Source: Ralstonia wenshanensis
GTDB taxonomy: Bacteria > Pseudomonadota > Gammaproteobacteria > Burkholderiales > Burkholderiaceae
NCBI RefSeq assembly: GCF_021173085.1
Contig: NZ_CP076413.1
Coordinates: 992,001 to 1,056,000, forward strand
Direction: 5' to 3'
DNA length: 64,000 nt
Under the pieces are notes generated by a model. It saw only the letters and a program-made list of their open reading frames with translations. It was not told the DNA's origin and made no database searches. This document shows positions 19,892-29,322 of the stretch, piece after piece (the stretch's first letter is position 1; the number at the start of each line of letters is the position of its first letter). A program made the translations under genes and the position numbers.

Positions 19892-20623
19892 CTATCGCGC
19901 GAGCAGCGAGAAGATTGCCGGCCGCTTGTGCAGGTTCATGCGGTCGGCGCGCCAGTCGCTCACCGGCAGTGTGACGACTTGCTCCTCGGGCAGCGTCAGG
20001 TCCACCGCAATCGAGAGCAGCGTGCTTGGCGCGCAGCCGGCCTGAATGGCCTCGAGCAACGCGCCATTCCGGTAAGGCGTTTCGATAAACACCTGTGTTT
20101 GGCCTGCGGAGCGTGAAAGCTGCTCCAGCGCGCGCAGCCTGGTCTTTCGCTCCGCGGCATCGACGGGCAAATAGCCGTTGAACGCAAAGCTCTGGCCGTT
20201 CAAGCCGGACGCCATCACCGCCAGCAGAATCGAACTCGGCCCCACCAGCGGCTTTACGCGCACGCCGCGTCGGTGCGCAAGTCGCACAAGATTCGCGCCG
20301 GGATCGGCCACCGCCGGCACACCGGCCTCCGACATCAGCCCCGCGTCCTGGCCGGCAACCACCGGCGCCAGCAGTGCTTCCAGTTCCGACTCGGGCGTTT
20401 TGACGTTCAGTTCGCGGATTGTGATTTCCTGCAGTGGGCGCGCCAGCGGCGTGGTCTCGGCCAGCTTCTTCAGCAGCGCGCGTGCGGTCTTGGCATGCTC
20501 GGCGACGAAATAATCGAGTCGCGCGGTAATTTGCTGAACGCCGGCCGGAATCACGTCAGGCAGCGGGTCAGTTGCATCGCGCGAGCCCAGCGTATTTGGA
20601 ATGAGGTAAAGCGTACCGGCCAT
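19892..20623 (-). CDS. RsmI-related SAM-dependent methyltransferase
   Basis: A 243-residue protein of the tetrapyrrole methylase fold. It begins GTLYLIPNTLGSRD, a variant of the RsmI opening motif, and has the SAM-site segment MSEAGVPAVADPG followed by VGPSSILLAVMASG. It is shorter than RsmI (about 280-290 residues) and lacks the C-terminal region. It is therefore more likely a paralogue than the 16S rRNA C1402 2'-O-methyltransferase itself. It ends 5 bases from sppA and is 3 bases downstream of the maf gene, so the two minus-strand genes form an operon. Confidence 0.8.
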   Translation of the reverse strand: MAGTLYLIPNTLGSRDATDPLPDVIPAGVQQITARLDYFVAEHAKTARALLKKLAETTPLARPLQEITIRELNVKTPESELEALLAPVVAGQDAGLMSEAGVPAVADPGANLVRLAHRRGVRVKPLVGPSSILLAVMASGLNGQSFAFNGYLPVDAAERKTRLRALEQLSRSAGQTQVFIETPYRNGALLEAIQAGCAPSTLLSIAVDLTLPEEQVVTLPVSDWRADRMNLHKRPAIFSLLAR

Positions 20624-20626
20624 GGT

Positions 20627-21223
20627 TCAGGCGAAGAGCGGGTAGTGAAGGTTGCGCAGCATGCCGGTCAGGGCGATCAGCGGCAGACCAACCAGCGCGG
20701 TCGGGTCCGACGACTCTACGCGTTCGAGCAGGGCGATGCCCAAGCCCTCTGATTTGGCGCTTCCCGCAACGTCGTATGGGTGTTCCAGATGCAAGTAGGC
20801 GTCCAATTCCTCATCGGAAAGATCGCGGAAGGTCGCCAGCGTGCGGATGTCCTCGCTCTGGTGTTGCCCGGTTCGCCCGTCGTACAGGCACAACGCTGAA
20901 TGAAATGTGACGGTGCGTCCACGCATCCAGTGCAATTGCGCCAGTGCGCGGGCGTGATCACCGGGTTTGCCGACTTGCTTGCCGTCCAGCGTGGCGACCT
21001 GATCGGAGCCAATGACCAGCGCACCGGGATGGTCTGCTGCGACCTTCTCCGCCTTTTGCCGAGCCAGGCGCAGGGCGGTCTGATCGGGCGATTCGTCCGG
21101 GGCGGGGGTCTCGTCAATGTTCGGCACCACAATCTCAAACGGCAGTCGCAAGCGTTCAAGCAATTCCCGCCGATATGGCGAGCTGGAGGCGAGAATCAGC
21201 GGCGGACGCGATGCAGAAGTCAT
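20627..21223 (-). CDS. yceF: Maf/YceF-type nucleotide pyrophosphatase
   Basis: A house-cleaning enzyme that hydrolyses modified nucleotides, probably 7-methyl-GTP. From ATG 21223 the product is 198 residues, the usual Maf length. The longer frame starting at 21808 reads through the divergent gene. Visible motifs are the N-terminal LASSSPYRRELL and the central VIGSDQVATLDG. The YceF subgroup is inferred from its position divergent to yceD-rpmF-plsX, the same arrangement as in E. coli. Confidence 0.9.
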   Translation of the reverse strand: MTSASRPPLILASSSPYRRELLERLRLPFEIVVPNIDETPAPDESPDQTALRLARQKAEKVAADHPGALVIGSDQVATLDGKQVGKPGDHARALAQLHWMRGRTVTFHSALCLYDGRTGQHQSEDIRTLATFRDLSDEELDAYLHLEHPYDVAGSAKSEGLGIALLERVESSDPTALVGLPLIALTGMLRNLHYPLFA

Positions 21224-21261
21224 AAGTGCTTGAAGATGCAGTGGATTTTGAGCAAAACCTT

Positions 21262-21291
21262 TTGACGTCAGAGGTTTCTGCCCGCTATAAT
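21262..21291 (+). promoter_or_regulatory. Strong sigma-70-type promoter for yceD-rpmF
   Basis: TTGACG at 21262-21267 and TATAAT at 21286-21291, with an 18-base spacer. It lies about 125 bases before the yceD start, in the region divergent from yceF. Confidence 0.8.
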
Positions 21292-21416
21292 CCCGCGTTT
21301 CGCGGTTTGGCCGCGCAGTGTCGCAAACCGGGCGCCCAGGCGCAAGGTGTCGGGCGGCTGCAGGGCGGTCAATCCGGTTCGCGCACCAACAGCAACGCGT
21401 ATAGCAGGTTCGATTC

Positions 21417-21953
21417 GTGGATTTTCGTGCATTCGATCTTTTCGCGTTCATTCGCGCGGGTGAGTCAGCAAGCGGCACGGTCCATCTGACCGATATGCCC
21501 CGCCTGCTGGCCGAGCAAGCCGCCGATGCCCCGGTTGACGCCAACACGCGGTTCCGTTGGCACCTGCAGGGTCTGGTGCGCGAGGAGGCTACCGCCGGCC
21601 AGTTGCCCCGCCAGCGTCTCTTCGTGGATCTGGAAGTGGATGGAGTGGTCTGGCTGCAATGCCAGCGCTGCCTCAAAGCGTACGAGCAACCTCTGCCGGT
21701 GCGCACGCGCCTTGAGGTCATGCGCTCGGAAGCCGAGGCCGACGCTGCTCCGCTGGATGACGATGAGGCCGATGTCATCGTCGGCTCGCGCAGCTTTGAT
21801 CTGATCACGCAGATCGAAGATGAGTTGTTGCTGACCTTGCCGGTGTCGCCGCGTCATACAGTCTGCCCGGATGAGGTGCTGCCGGAAGAGGCTGAAGCTG
21901 AAAAGAAGCCATCGCCGTTCGCGGTGCTGGCCAACCTGAAGACCAAACATTAG
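21417..21953 (+). CDS. yceD: YceD/DUF177 family protein (23S rRNA accumulation)
   Basis: A 178-residue DUF177 protein. Family members are needed for normal 23S rRNA accumulation and sit next to rpmF across bacteria. Visible features are the WLQCQRCL motif, with the conserved Cys pair, and a C-terminal acidic segment ending LANLKTKH. The start is GTG 21417. It is followed after 116 bases by rpmF. Confidence 0.9.
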   Translation: MDFRAFDLFAFIRAGESASGTVHLTDMPRLLAEQAADAPVDANTRFRWHLQGLVREEATAGQLPRQRLFVDLEVDGVVWLQCQRCLKAYEQPLPVRTRLEVMRSEAEADAAPLDDDEADVIVGSRSFDLITQIEDELLLTLPVSPRHTVCPDEVLPEEAEAEKKPSPFAVLANLKTKH

Positions 21954-22069
21954 GCGTGCGCGAACATTCGCGCGCGCTGATGGCAGTACGTTTCACACGC
22001 CTACCGGAATGGCTACGCTCCGGCTCCGTGTGATGTGATAAAATTGATCAAATTGCTTAGGAGTCAGTC

Positions 22070-22249
22070 ATGGCTGTTCAACAAAACAAGAAGTCGCCGT
22101 CCAAGCGCGGCATGCATCGTTCGCACGATTTCCTGACGACGGCCCCGATCGCTGTCGAGCCGACCACCGGCGAAGTGCACCTGCGTCACCACGTGAGCCC
22201 GAACGGCTACTATCGCGGCCGCAAGGTTGTGAAGACCAAGAACGACTGA
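22070..22249 (+). CDS. rpmF: 50S ribosomal protein L32
   Basis: A 59-residue basic ribosomal protein beginning [20 protein letters not shown] and ending [11 protein letters not shown]. It lies between yceD and plsX as in E. coli and has TAGGAG six bases before ATG 22070. A terminator follows closely. The Cys zinc ribbon found in some L32 proteins is absent, as expected for the Cys-less type. Confidence 0.97.
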   Translation: MAVQQNKKSPSKRGMHRSHDFLTTAPIAVEPTTGEVHLRHHVSPNGYYRGRKVVKTKND

Positions 22250-22316
22250 TGCGATTTGCCAGTTTTCTGGCAAGCGTGTTGGGCTGGTCTGAACGCACAG
22301 GTTCATGATGCAAGCG

Positions 22317-22346
22317 AAAAAGCGGCAAGCCAATTTGCCGCTTTTT
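22317..22346 (+). terminator. Intrinsic terminator after rpmF
   Basis: A 12-bp perfect stem, AAAAAGCGGCAA/TTGCCGCTTTTT, with a 6-base loop and a T-run. It separates the ribosomal protein gene from the fatty acid genes, so plsX needs read-through or its own promoter in the roughly 90 bases before its start. Confidence 0.88.
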
Positions 22347-22439
22347 TGTTGAGCGAAATTCGGCAATGCGTGTACGGGTTTGTGTACCATACGCGCGCCA
22401 ACGGCCGGAGCCGCACGTGAAACCGCAACTCAGACTCGC

Positions 22440-23501
22440 ATGACCATCAAGCTTGCCATCGACTGCATGGGTGGTGATCACGGCGTTGGCGTGACAATCC
22501 CTGCAGCGATCCATTTTCTCGCTGCGCACGAAGACGTCGAAATGCTGCTCGTCGGGCAGTCCGATGCCATCGCGGCGCAGCTCAAGCGACTCCACGCTAC
22601 CGCGAACCCGCGCGTTCACATCGTTCCCGCCTCCGAGGTGGTGTCGATGGACGATCCGGTCGAGGTGGCGCTGCGCAAGAAGAAAGATTCTTCAATGCGC
22701 GTGGCCATCAATCAACTCAAGGAAGGCGCAGCTCAGGCGTGCGTTTCCGCTGGTAATACCGGCGCATTGATGGCGGTGTCGCGTTACGTTCTCAAGACGC
22801 TGGACGGCATTGACCGCCCGGCCATCGCTACCGCCATCCCGAACGAGAAAGGTGCCGGCACCACCGTGCTGGACCTTGGCGCCAACGCCGACTGCGAGCC
22901 CGAGCACCTGCTGCAGTTCGCGCAGATGGCCTCGGCGATGGTGTCGGTGGTTGAGCAGAAGCCTCGCCCGACGGTCGGGCTGTTGAACATCGGCGAAGAA
23001 GTCATCAAGGGCAACGAGGTCGTGAAGCAGGCAGGCGAGCTACTGCGTGCTTCCGACCTGAACTTCTTCGGCAACGTTGAAGGCAACGACATCTTCAAGG
23101 GCACGACCGACATTGTCGTGTGCGATGGCTTTGTCGGAAACGTGGCGCTCAAGAGCACCGAAGGCCTGGCCAAAATGATCGGTGAGATGCTGCGCCAGGA
23201 GTTCAGCCGCTCGTGGTTCACCAAGCTGCTCGCCGTCGTGGCGCTGCCGGTATTGACGCGTTTCAAACGACGCGTGGACCATCGGCGCTACAATGGCGCC
23301 GCGCTGCTCGGCCTGCGTGGTTTGGTCATCAAGAGCCACGGCTCGGCCGATGCCTACGCGTTCGAGTGGGCCATCAAGCGTGCCTACGACGCTGCGGCTA
23401 ACGGCGTGATCGCCCGCATTGCGCAGGCGTTCGAATCGCACCATGACGCAGCGGGCGCTGCGCCGGTCTCCACTTCCACTCCGGCTGCTGACGCTGCTTG
23501 A
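22440..23501 (+). CDS. plsX: Phosphate acyltransferase PlsX
   Basis: Converts acyl-ACP to acyl-phosphate for phospholipid synthesis. The product is 353 residues from ATG 22440 ([15 protein letters not shown], the conserved PlsX opening). Other family segments are [11 protein letters not shown] and [15 protein letters not shown]. The longer open frame from 22380 is not conserved. The C-terminal tail of about 15 residues is Ala/Pro-rich. It is first of the plsX-fabH-fabD-fabG set. Confidence 0.95.
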   Translation: MTIKLAIDCMGGDHGVGVTIPAAIHFLAAHEDVEMLLVGQSDAIAAQLKRLHATANPRVHIVPASEVVSMDDPVEVALRKKKDSSMRVAINQLKEGAAQACVSAGNTGALMAVSRYVLKTLDGIDRPAIATAIPNEKGAGTTVLDLGANADCEPEHLLQFAQMASAMVSVVEQKPRPTVGLLNIGEEVIKGNEVVKQAGELLRASDLNFFGNVEGNDIFKGTTDIVVCDGFVGNVALKSTEGLAKMIGEMLRQEFSRSWFTKLLAVVALPVLTRFKRRVDHRRYNGAALLGLRGLVIKSHGSADAYAFEWAIKRAYDAAANGVIARIAQAFESHHDAAGAAPVSTSTPAADAA

Positions 23502-23537
23502 ACGCGTCGCTCCCGAGAGAGATTTACCCCACCGCAC

Positions 23538-24518
23538 ATGACACGTTTCGCAAGGATCATCGGTACGGGCAGCTACCTGCCGCCCAAGCGGGTCACCAAT
23601 GACGAACTGGCTGCCCAATTGGCCGAGAAGGGTATTGAGACGAGCGACGAATGGATCGTCTCGCGCAGCGGCATCAGGGCGCGTCATTTCGCCGAACCTG
23701 ATGTTACGTGCAGTGACCTCGCAGTAAAGGCAGCTGAGCGTGCGATCGAAGCCGCCGGTATCGATCGTTCCGAGCTCGACTTGATCCTGGTGGCGACATC
23801 CACACCGGATTTCGTGTTCCCGAGCACAGCTTGCCTGGTGCAGCAAAAGCTCGGCATCACCAACGGCTGCCCTGCGTTCGACGTGCAGGCCGTGTGTTCC
23901 GGCTTCGTTTACGCGCTGGCGATCGCCGACAAATTTATCCGCTCGGGTGCGTACCGCAACGTCCTCGTGATTGGCTCGGAAGTCTTCTCGCGCATCATCG
24001 ACTTCAGCGACCGCACCACTTGCGTGCTATTTGGCGATGGCGCTGGCGCCGTGGTGCTGCAAGCTTCTGAGGAGCCGGGCATCCTGTCGACTGCGCTGCA
24101 TGCTGACGGTAGCCACGCCAACATCCTGTGCGTGCCGGGCAACGTTGCGGCAGGTGCAATTCAAGGCAGCGCCTTCCTGTACATGGATGGTCAAGCTGTC
24201 TTCAAGCTGGCCGTCACGGTGCTCGACAAGGTTGCCCGTGAAGCACTGGCGGCAGCGGAGCTCGATGCCTCGCAAGTCGATTGGTTGATCCCGCACCAGG
24301 CGAACATCCGCATCATGCAGGGCACGACCAAGAAGCTGGGCCTCTCGAACGAGCGCCTGATCGTGACCGTCGACGAGCACGGCAACACATCGGCTGCCTC
24401 GATTCCCCTGGCGCTCGACGTTGCTGTGCGCGACGGCCGTATCCAGCGCGGTCAGCACGTGATGCTCGAAGGCGTGGGCGGCGGCTTTACCTGGGGCGCC
24501 GCGCTGCTGCGCTTCTGA
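23538..24518 (+). CDS. fabH: 3-oxoacyl-ACP synthase III
   Basis: Starts fatty acid chains by condensing acetyl-CoA with malonyl-ACP. The 326-residue protein has active-site Cys120 in AVCSGF, the His in [11 protein letters not shown] and the Asn in [11 protein letters not shown], together the KAS III Cys-His-Asn triad. It starts 37 bases after plsX and is followed 33 bases later by fabD. Confidence 0.96.
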   Translation: MTRFARIIGTGSYLPPKRVTNDELAAQLAEKGIETSDEWIVSRSGIRARHFAEPDVTCSDLAVKAAERAIEAAGIDRSELDLILVATSTPDFVFPSTACLVQQKLGITNGCPAFDVQAVCSGFVYALAIADKFIRSGAYRNVLVIGSEVFSRIIDFSDRTTCVLFGDGAGAVVLQASEEPGILSTALHADGSHANILCVPGNVAAGAIQGSAFLYMDGQAVFKLAVTVLDKVAREALAAAELDASQVDWLIPHQANIRIMQGTTKKLGLSNERLIVTVDEHGNTSAASIPLALDVAVRDGRIQRGQHVMLEGVGGGFTWGAALLRF

Positions 24519-24550
24519 TCGACGAATTTCCAGAACGAACAATACGAGCC

Positions 24551-25480
24551 ATGACATTCGCTTTCGTCTTCCCCGGCCAGGGTTCGCAATCGGTCGGCAT
24601 GCTCAATGCGTTTGCCGATCATCCGGCCGTAGCGGCCACGCTGGCCGAGGCGTCCGACGCGCTGGGCCAGGACATCGGCAAACTGATCGCCGAAGGACCG
24701 GCAGAAGAACTCAACCTGACGACCAACACGCAACCCGTCATGCTGACGGCAGCGGTTGCCGTCTATCGTGCATGGCAGGCTGCCGGCGGCCCAACGCCGA
24801 CCGTCGTGGCCGGCCATAGCCTTGGCGAGTATTCGGCGCTGGTCGCCGCTGGCGCCATCGCCTTTAAAGACGCTGTGCCGCTGGTGCGTTTTCGCGCCAA
24901 GGCGATGCAGGAAGCCGTGCCAGTGGGCGAGGGCGGCATGGCTGCGATTCTCGGTCTGTCGGACGATGACGTGCGCGCAGCATGCGCCGAAGCTTCCGTC
25001 GCGGGTGTGGTCGAAGCCGTGAACTTCAACGCGCCTGCCCAGGTGGTGATCGCCGGTGCCAAGGCGGCCGTCGAGAAGGCTTGTGAAATCGCCAAGGCCA
25101 AGGGCGCCAAGCGGGCGCTGCCGCTGCCGGTGTCGGCGCCGTTCCACTCTTCGCTGCTCAAGCCGGCGTCGGATCGTTTGCGCGAGTATCTCGCCAGCGT
25201 GACGGTCAGTGCCCCGGTGATCCCCGTCATCAATAACGTGGATGTGGCTGTGGTGAGCGACCCGGCCGCCATCAAAGATGCGCTGGTGCGCCAGGCAGCA
25301 TCGCCGGTACGCTGGGTTGAGACGGTCCAGAAGATGAAGGCCGACGGCATTTCCCGCGTGGTCGAGTGCGGGCCTGGCAAAGTGCTGGCCGGTCTGGTCA
25401 AACGTATCGATGGCGAGATTGTCGGCGACGCAATCTTCGATCAGGCGTCGCTGGAAGCCGTGCTGGGCCAACTCAAATAA
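24551..25480 (+). CDS. fabD: Malonyl-CoA:ACP transacylase
   Basis: Loads malonate onto acyl carrier protein. The 309-residue protein starts MTFAFVFPGQGSQSVGM. The nucleophile Ser90 lies in GHSLGEYSAL and the catalytic His in SAPFHSSLLKPA. ATG 24551 is the start; the longer frame from 24281 overlaps fabH. It is followed after 14 bases by fabG. Confidence 0.96.
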   Translation: MTFAFVFPGQGSQSVGMLNAFADHPAVAATLAEASDALGQDIGKLIAEGPAEELNLTTNTQPVMLTAAVAVYRAWQAAGGPTPTVVAGHSLGEYSALVAAGAIAFKDAVPLVRFRAKAMQEAVPVGEGGMAAILGLSDDDVRAACAEASVAGVVEAVNFNAPAQVVIAGAKAAVEKACEIAKAKGAKRALPLPVSAPFHSSLLKPASDRLREYLASVTVSAPVIPVINNVDVAVVSDPAAIKDALVRQAASPVRWVETVQKMKADGISRVVECGPGKVLAGLVKRIDGEIVGDAIFDQASLEAVLGQLK

Positions 25481-25494
25481 TCAACGGGATTCGT

Positions 25495-26244
25495 ATGACC
25501 CAAGCATTGAACAATCAGGTTGCTCTCGTCACCGGTGCTTCGCGCGGCATCGGCCGCGCCATTGCGCTGGAACTGGCGCGCCAAGGTGCGACGGTGGTCG
25601 GTACGGCCACGTCGGAAGCCGGCGCGCAAGCCATCACCGCGTACTTTGCCGAAGCTGGAGTGAAGGGTTCGGGTGTGGTGCTCAACGTGAATGATGCGGC
25701 GCGCTGCGAGGCGGTCATCGACGAAACCATCAAAACGCATGGTGGCCTGAACATCCTCGTCAACAATGCCGGCATCACGCAGGACAACCTTGCGATGCGT
25801 ATGAAGGACGAAGAGTGGGTGTCGGTCATCGACACGAACCTCTCGGCTGTGTTCCGACTGTCGCGCGCCGTGTTGCGCCCGATGATGAAGGCGCGCGGTG
25901 GCCGCATCATCAACATCACTTCGGTCGTCGGCTCCGCCGGCAACCCGGGGCAGGCGAACTACGCAGCGGCCAAGGCTGGCGTGGAAGGTATGGCTCGAGC
26001 GCTGGCGCGTGAGATCGGTAGCCGGAACATCACGGTCAACTGCATCGCTCCGGGCTTTATCGATACCGACATGACGAAGGTCCTGTCGGAAGAGCAACAT
26101 ACCGCGCTGAAGGCGCAGATTCCGCTGGGCCGCCTCGGCGCGCCCGAGGACATCGCCAGCGCGGTTGCCTTCCTGGCGTCACCGGCGGCGGGCTACATTA
26201 CGGGCTCGACGCTGCACGTCAATGGCGGCATGTACATGGGATAA
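25495..26244 (+). CDS. fabG: 3-oxoacyl-ACP reductase
   Basis: NADPH-dependent reduction of 3-ketoacyl-ACP. The 249-residue SDR enzyme has TGASRGIG at 13-20, NNAG near 90-93, the catalytic Tyr156/Lys160 pair in NYAAAKAG, and a C-terminal ITGSTLHVNGGMYM. The start is ATG 25495. It ends 185 bases before acpP. Confidence 0.96.
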   Translation: MTQALNNQVALVTGASRGIGRAIALELARQGATVVGTATSEAGAQAITAYFAEAGVKGSGVVLNVNDAARCEAVIDETIKTHGGLNILVNNAGITQDNLAMRMKDEEWVSVIDTNLSAVFRLSRAVLRPMMKARGGRIINITSVVGSAGNPGQANYAAAKAGVEGMARALAREIGSRNITVNCIAPGFIDTDMTKVLSEEQHTALKAQIPLGRLGAPEDIASAVAFLASPAAGYITGSTLHVNGGMYMG

Positions 26245-26429
26245 GGAAGCCGTCCCGGCGGCGGGTGTGCGGGCTTTGCGTATGTACAAAATCCCGCGCG
26301 ATCGCTGATTTAACTGGCTTTTAGCATCATGTTGGGCGCATTTTTTGCATGGATTCCGGCGCGGTTTTTCGCCGCGCAAACCTGCTAGAATGCGCGCACT
26401 TTTTGTCGAATACTTCCCTGGAGGGTTAA
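26245..26429 (+). promoter_or_regulatory. acpP promoter and leader region
   Basis: A 185-base gap ending in AGGAGG-like GGAGGG ten bases before the acpP ATG. A TAGAAT about 40 bases upstream of the start is a plausible -10. A dedicated promoter fits the high ACP demand. The exact -35 is unclear. Confidence 0.5.
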
Positions 26430-26669
26430 ATGGACAACATCGACGCACGCGTTAAGAAGATCGTTGCAGAGCAACTCGGCGTGGCCGAAGCAGACATCAA
26501 GAACGAATCGTCGTTCGTGAACGATCTGGGCGCGGATTCGCTCGATACGGTTGAGCTGGTGATGGCTCTGGAAGACGAGTTCGGTATGGAAATCCCGGAC
26601 GAAGAAGCCGAGAAGATCACCACGGTGCAGCAAGCCATCGATTACGCGACCGCCCACGTCAAGGCGTAA
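26430..26669 (+). CDS. acpP: Acyl carrier protein
   Basis: A small acidic carrier of growing acyl chains. The 79-residue product has the phosphopantetheine attachment motif [10 protein letters not shown] with Ser37, and the family length. The same window encodes AcpS, which would activate it. It is preceded by a strong GGAGGG ribosome-binding site. Confidence 0.98.
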   Translation: MDNIDARVKKIVAEQLGVAEADIKNESSFVNDLGADSLDTVELVMALEDEFGMEIPDEEAEKITTVQQAIDYATAHVKA

Positions 26670-26695
26670 GCGTCAATCGATCTCTTGACATCGCG

Positions 26696-26749
26696 GGCCA
26701 CAGAAAGGGCGGTTGTCCGGTTTGACCGGGTGGCGCGTTTTCTGTGGCC
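26696..26749 (+). repeat. Long inverted repeat in the acpP-fabF gap
   Basis: GGCCACAGAAA at 26696-26706 pairs perfectly with TTTCTGTGGCC at 26739-26749. The 32-base interior contains a smaller CCGG-TTTGA-CCGG hairpin. It lies directly between the acpP stop and the fabF start. It could act as a partial terminator or a transcript-stability element separating the very abundant acpP message from fabF. Confidence 0.75.
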
Positions 26750-26782
26750 TTTGTCGCTGATACAGAGTTGCAGGAAAGCATA

Positions 26783-28015
26783 GTGAGCCGTCGTCGCGTA
26801 GTGGTAACCGGCCTGGGGCTGGTCTCTCCGGTAGGGAACTCGGTCGCCGAGGGGTGGGCCAATCTGGTCGCCGGCAAGTCCGGGATCGCCACCGTCACCA
26901 AATTCGATCCGTCGAACCTGGCCGTGCATTTCGCGGGTGAGGTGAAGGGCTTCAACGCTGAGGATTACATCCCGGCCAAGGAAGCCCGCAACATGGATAC
27001 CTTCATCCATTACGGCATCGCTGCCGGCGTGCAAGCGCTGAAGGACAGCGGGCTGGAAGTGACTGAAGCCAATGCGGAGCGCATCGGTGTGCTGGTGGGT
27101 TCGGGTATCGGCGGTTTGCCGATGATCGAAGAAACGCACCAGACCTACGTTGATCGTGGCCCGCGCCGGATTTCGCCGTTCTTTGTGCCGGGTTCGATCA
27201 TCAACATGATCTCTGGCCATCTGAGCATCATGTTCGGCTTGAAGGGCCCGAACCTGGCAGCCGTCACCGCTTGCACGACGGGTCTGCACAGCATTGGCCT
27301 GGCCGCGCGCCTGATCCAGGCCGGCGATGCTGACGCGATGGTCGCCGGCGGTGCCGAATCGACCGTGTCGCCGCTCGGCATCGGCGGCTTTGCCGCAGCC
27401 CGTGCGCTGTCCACGCGCAATGAGGATCCGGCTACTGCGTCGCGCCCCTGGGACAAGGACCGTGATGGCTTCGTCCTGGGCGAGGGTGCGGGTGTGATGG
27501 TGCTGGAGGAGTACGAATCGGCCAAGGCACGCGGCGCCACGATCTACGCGGAAGTCGCAGGCTTCGGCATGAGCGGGGACGCGTTCCACATGACGGCGCC
27601 GAACATGGACGGCCCACGTCGTTGCATGCTTAATGCACTGCGTGATGCAGGCATGAACGCGGATCAGGTCCATTATCTGAATGCGCACGGCACGTCCACG
27701 CCACTGGGCGATAAGAACGAGTCCGAAGCAATCAAGGCGGCATTCGGTGATCATGCAAGCAAGGTTGTCGTGAATTCCACCAAATCCATGACCGGCCACT
27801 TGCTGGGTGGGGCGGGCGGTCTGGAGTCGGTGTTCACGGTTCTGGCGCTGCACAATCAGGTGTCGCCGCCGACCATCAACATCTTCAACCAGGATCCCGA
27901 GTGCGATCTCGATTACTGCGCCAACACCGCGCGTGACATGAAGATCGACGTGGCCGTGAAGAACAACTTCGGCTTCGGCGGGACGAACGGTACGCTGGTG
28001 TTCAAGCGCCCATAA
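26783..28015 (+). CDS. fabF: 3-oxoacyl-ACP synthase II
   Basis: Elongating beta-ketoacyl-ACP synthase. The start is GTG 26783 (reads [19 protein letters not shown]), with AGGAAA upstream; the longer frame from 26744 is not conserved. The product is 410 residues, close to E. coli FabF. The active-site Cys164 lies in TACTTG. The two catalytic His are in [11 protein letters not shown] and in [12 protein letters not shown]. It ends the fatty acid cluster and is followed by a terminator. Confidence 0.95.
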   Translation: MSRRRVVVTGLGLVSPVGNSVAEGWANLVAGKSGIATVTKFDPSNLAVHFAGEVKGFNAEDYIPAKEARNMDTFIHYGIAAGVQALKDSGLEVTEANAERIGVLVGSGIGGLPMIEETHQTYVDRGPRRISPFFVPGSIINMISGHLSIMFGLKGPNLAAVTACTTGLHSIGLAARLIQAGDADAMVAGGAESTVSPLGIGGFAAARALSTRNEDPATASRPWDKDRDGFVLGEGAGVMVLEEYESAKARGATIYAEVAGFGMSGDAFHMTAPNMDGPRRCMLNALRDAGMNADQVHYLNAHGTSTPLGDKNESEAIKAAFGDHASKVVVNSTKSMTGHLLGGAGGLESVFTVLALHNQVSPPTINIFNQDPECDLDYCANTARDMKIDVAVKNNFGFGGTNGTLVFKRP

Positions 28016-28020
28016 GGCAG

Positions 28021-28059
28021 AGCGGCACGTAGCCTTACGGCGCGTGCCGCTTCGTTTTT
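28021..28059 (+). terminator. Intrinsic terminator after fabF
   Basis: AGCGGCACG at 28021-28029 pairs with CGTGCCGCT at 28043-28051, followed by a T-run. It closes the fatty acid operon just before the next open frame. Confidence 0.8.
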
Positions 28060-28062
28060 GCC

Positions 28063-28554
28063 TTGGTTGTCCAGCACATTGTCTTTCCAGCGTCGTATCG
28101 GCGATTGTGCGCGATCACTCGATTTGGCATGGCAGCCGTTGTCTGCTCGGTTGTTTGCTGGGCGATCAAAACGTGGGGCGCGGCATTGCCTTGGATTACA
28201 TGGGGCGTCATCAGCGGGTTGGCGATGGCAGCTTGCCTTCCTTTGATGGTGAACCGTTCGCCGCTTGCGATGGAACTGATGTGGCGCGCTCGTCTCAAAC
28301 AAGACGGAGAGCCCGGCCAAGCTGTATGGCAAGTCCGATTGAAAGCGGCAGAAGCGATCCAAAATGCGCCTCTGTTATGGTCGTGGCCCCTCGGAGAGCG
28401 CATCTTGGTCCTTGGTGTCGCGCGTCGGGGGTGGTGTCCGCAGATTTTTGTGCTGATGCCGCCGTGGTTTTCCGCCAGGACGCTACGTCGTATGCGAAGT
28501 CTGTTGCGCCTGGGGCCTCCGCGGGTGGCCTCCCAGGTGTCCGGTGTGTCGTAG
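28063..28554 (+). CDS. Putative YgfX-like small membrane protein
   Basis: An open frame of up to 163 residues with two hydrophobic segments (about 20-38 and 44-62), a Trp-containing middle, and a C-terminal IFVLMPPWFSARTLRRMRSL segment. That layout resembles YgfX/CptA-type proteins, which in gamma-proteobacteria occur near sdhE or nadB-rpoE. The start is uncertain: TTG 28063 lies immediately after the fabF terminator and has no clear ribosome-binding site, while ATG 28129 would remove part of the first helix. It precedes rpoE by 61 bases. Family membership is inference. Confidence 0.55.
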   Translation: MVVQHIVFPASYRRLCAITRFGMAAVVCSVVCWAIKTWGAALPWITWGVISGLAMAACLPLMVNRSPLAMELMWRARLKQDGEPGQAVWQVRLKAAEAIQNAPLLWSWPLGERILVLGVARRGWCPQIFVLMPPWFSARTLRRMRSLLRLGPPRVASQVSGVS

Positions 28555-28615
28555 GTAAAATACAACGTTTCCAAGTCACAAAAACTCAAGGCGATACACT
28601 GCAGGTGAAGAATCC

Positions 28616-29215
28616 GTGAGCGAACGCGAAGCCGACCAGATCCTCGTCGAGCGCGTCCAGCAAGGCGACAAGCGAGCGTTTGAGCTGCTGGTGGTCAAGT
28701 ACCACCGGAAGATCATTCGGCTCGTCTCTCGCCTGATCCGTGACCCGGCCGAAGTCGAGGATGTGGCACAGGATGCCTTTATCAAGGCATACCGTGCGTT
28801 GCCCCAATTTCGGGGGGAATCCGCGTTTTATACGTGGCTGTATCGCATCGCCGTCAATACGGCCAAGAACTACCTGGCGACTCAGGGACGGCGCCCGGAA
28901 TCGTCCAGCGACATCGACACCGAAGAGGCTGAAACTTTTGCCGACGGTGAGCTACTAAGGGATATCAATACGCCGGACTCCATGCTGCACACCAAGCAGG
29001 TGGCCGAAACGGTCAACCGTGCAATGGAAGCGCTGCCCGAGGAATTGCGGACCGCAATAACACTCCGGGAGATCGAGGGTCTGAGCTATGAGGAAATCGC
29101 TGAAGCGATGGAGTGCCCGATCGGCACGGTCCGGTCCCGCATCTTCCGGGCGCGCGAGGCGATTGCCGAGAAATTGCGCCCCCTGCTGGGAACAGTGGAG
29201 GGCAAACGGTGGTAG
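28616..29215 (+). CDS. rpoE: RNA polymerase sigma-E factor (RpoE/AlgU)
   Basis: Extracytoplasmic-function sigma factor controlling envelope stress genes. The 199-residue protein begins MSEREADQILVERVQQGDKR. Sigma region 2 contains DVAQDAFIKAYRALPQFRGE and region 4 contains EIEGLSYEEIAEAMECPIGT. The start is GTG 28616. It is followed by rseA, rseB and mucD in the standard order. No confident sigma-E-type autoregulatory promoter could be read upstream. Confidence 0.95.
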   Translation: MSEREADQILVERVQQGDKRAFELLVVKYHRKIIRLVSRLIRDPAEVEDVAQDAFIKAYRALPQFRGESAFYTWLYRIAVNTAKNYLATQGRRPESSSDIDTEEAETFADGELLRDINTPDSMLHTKQVAETVNRAMEALPEELRTAITLREIEGLSYEEIAEAMECPIGTVRSRIFRAREAIAEKLRPLLGTVEGKRW

Positions 29216-29322
29216 CCAGCCGATATGACAAGCCGGCGGCCGCATGCGGCTGCGAACGGTGAAACCTCGGGAAGTCTTCTCTCGGATCGTTGATTGGACG
29301 TTGGAGTTTTTGGGGTCGGGAA

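Noticed and set aside
28272-28299. GGAACT and TCTCAAA resembling a sigma-E promoter upstream of rpoE
   Set aside because: It lies inside the YgfX-like coding frame, 320 bases from the rpoE start, and the -10 match is loose; probably codon coincidence.
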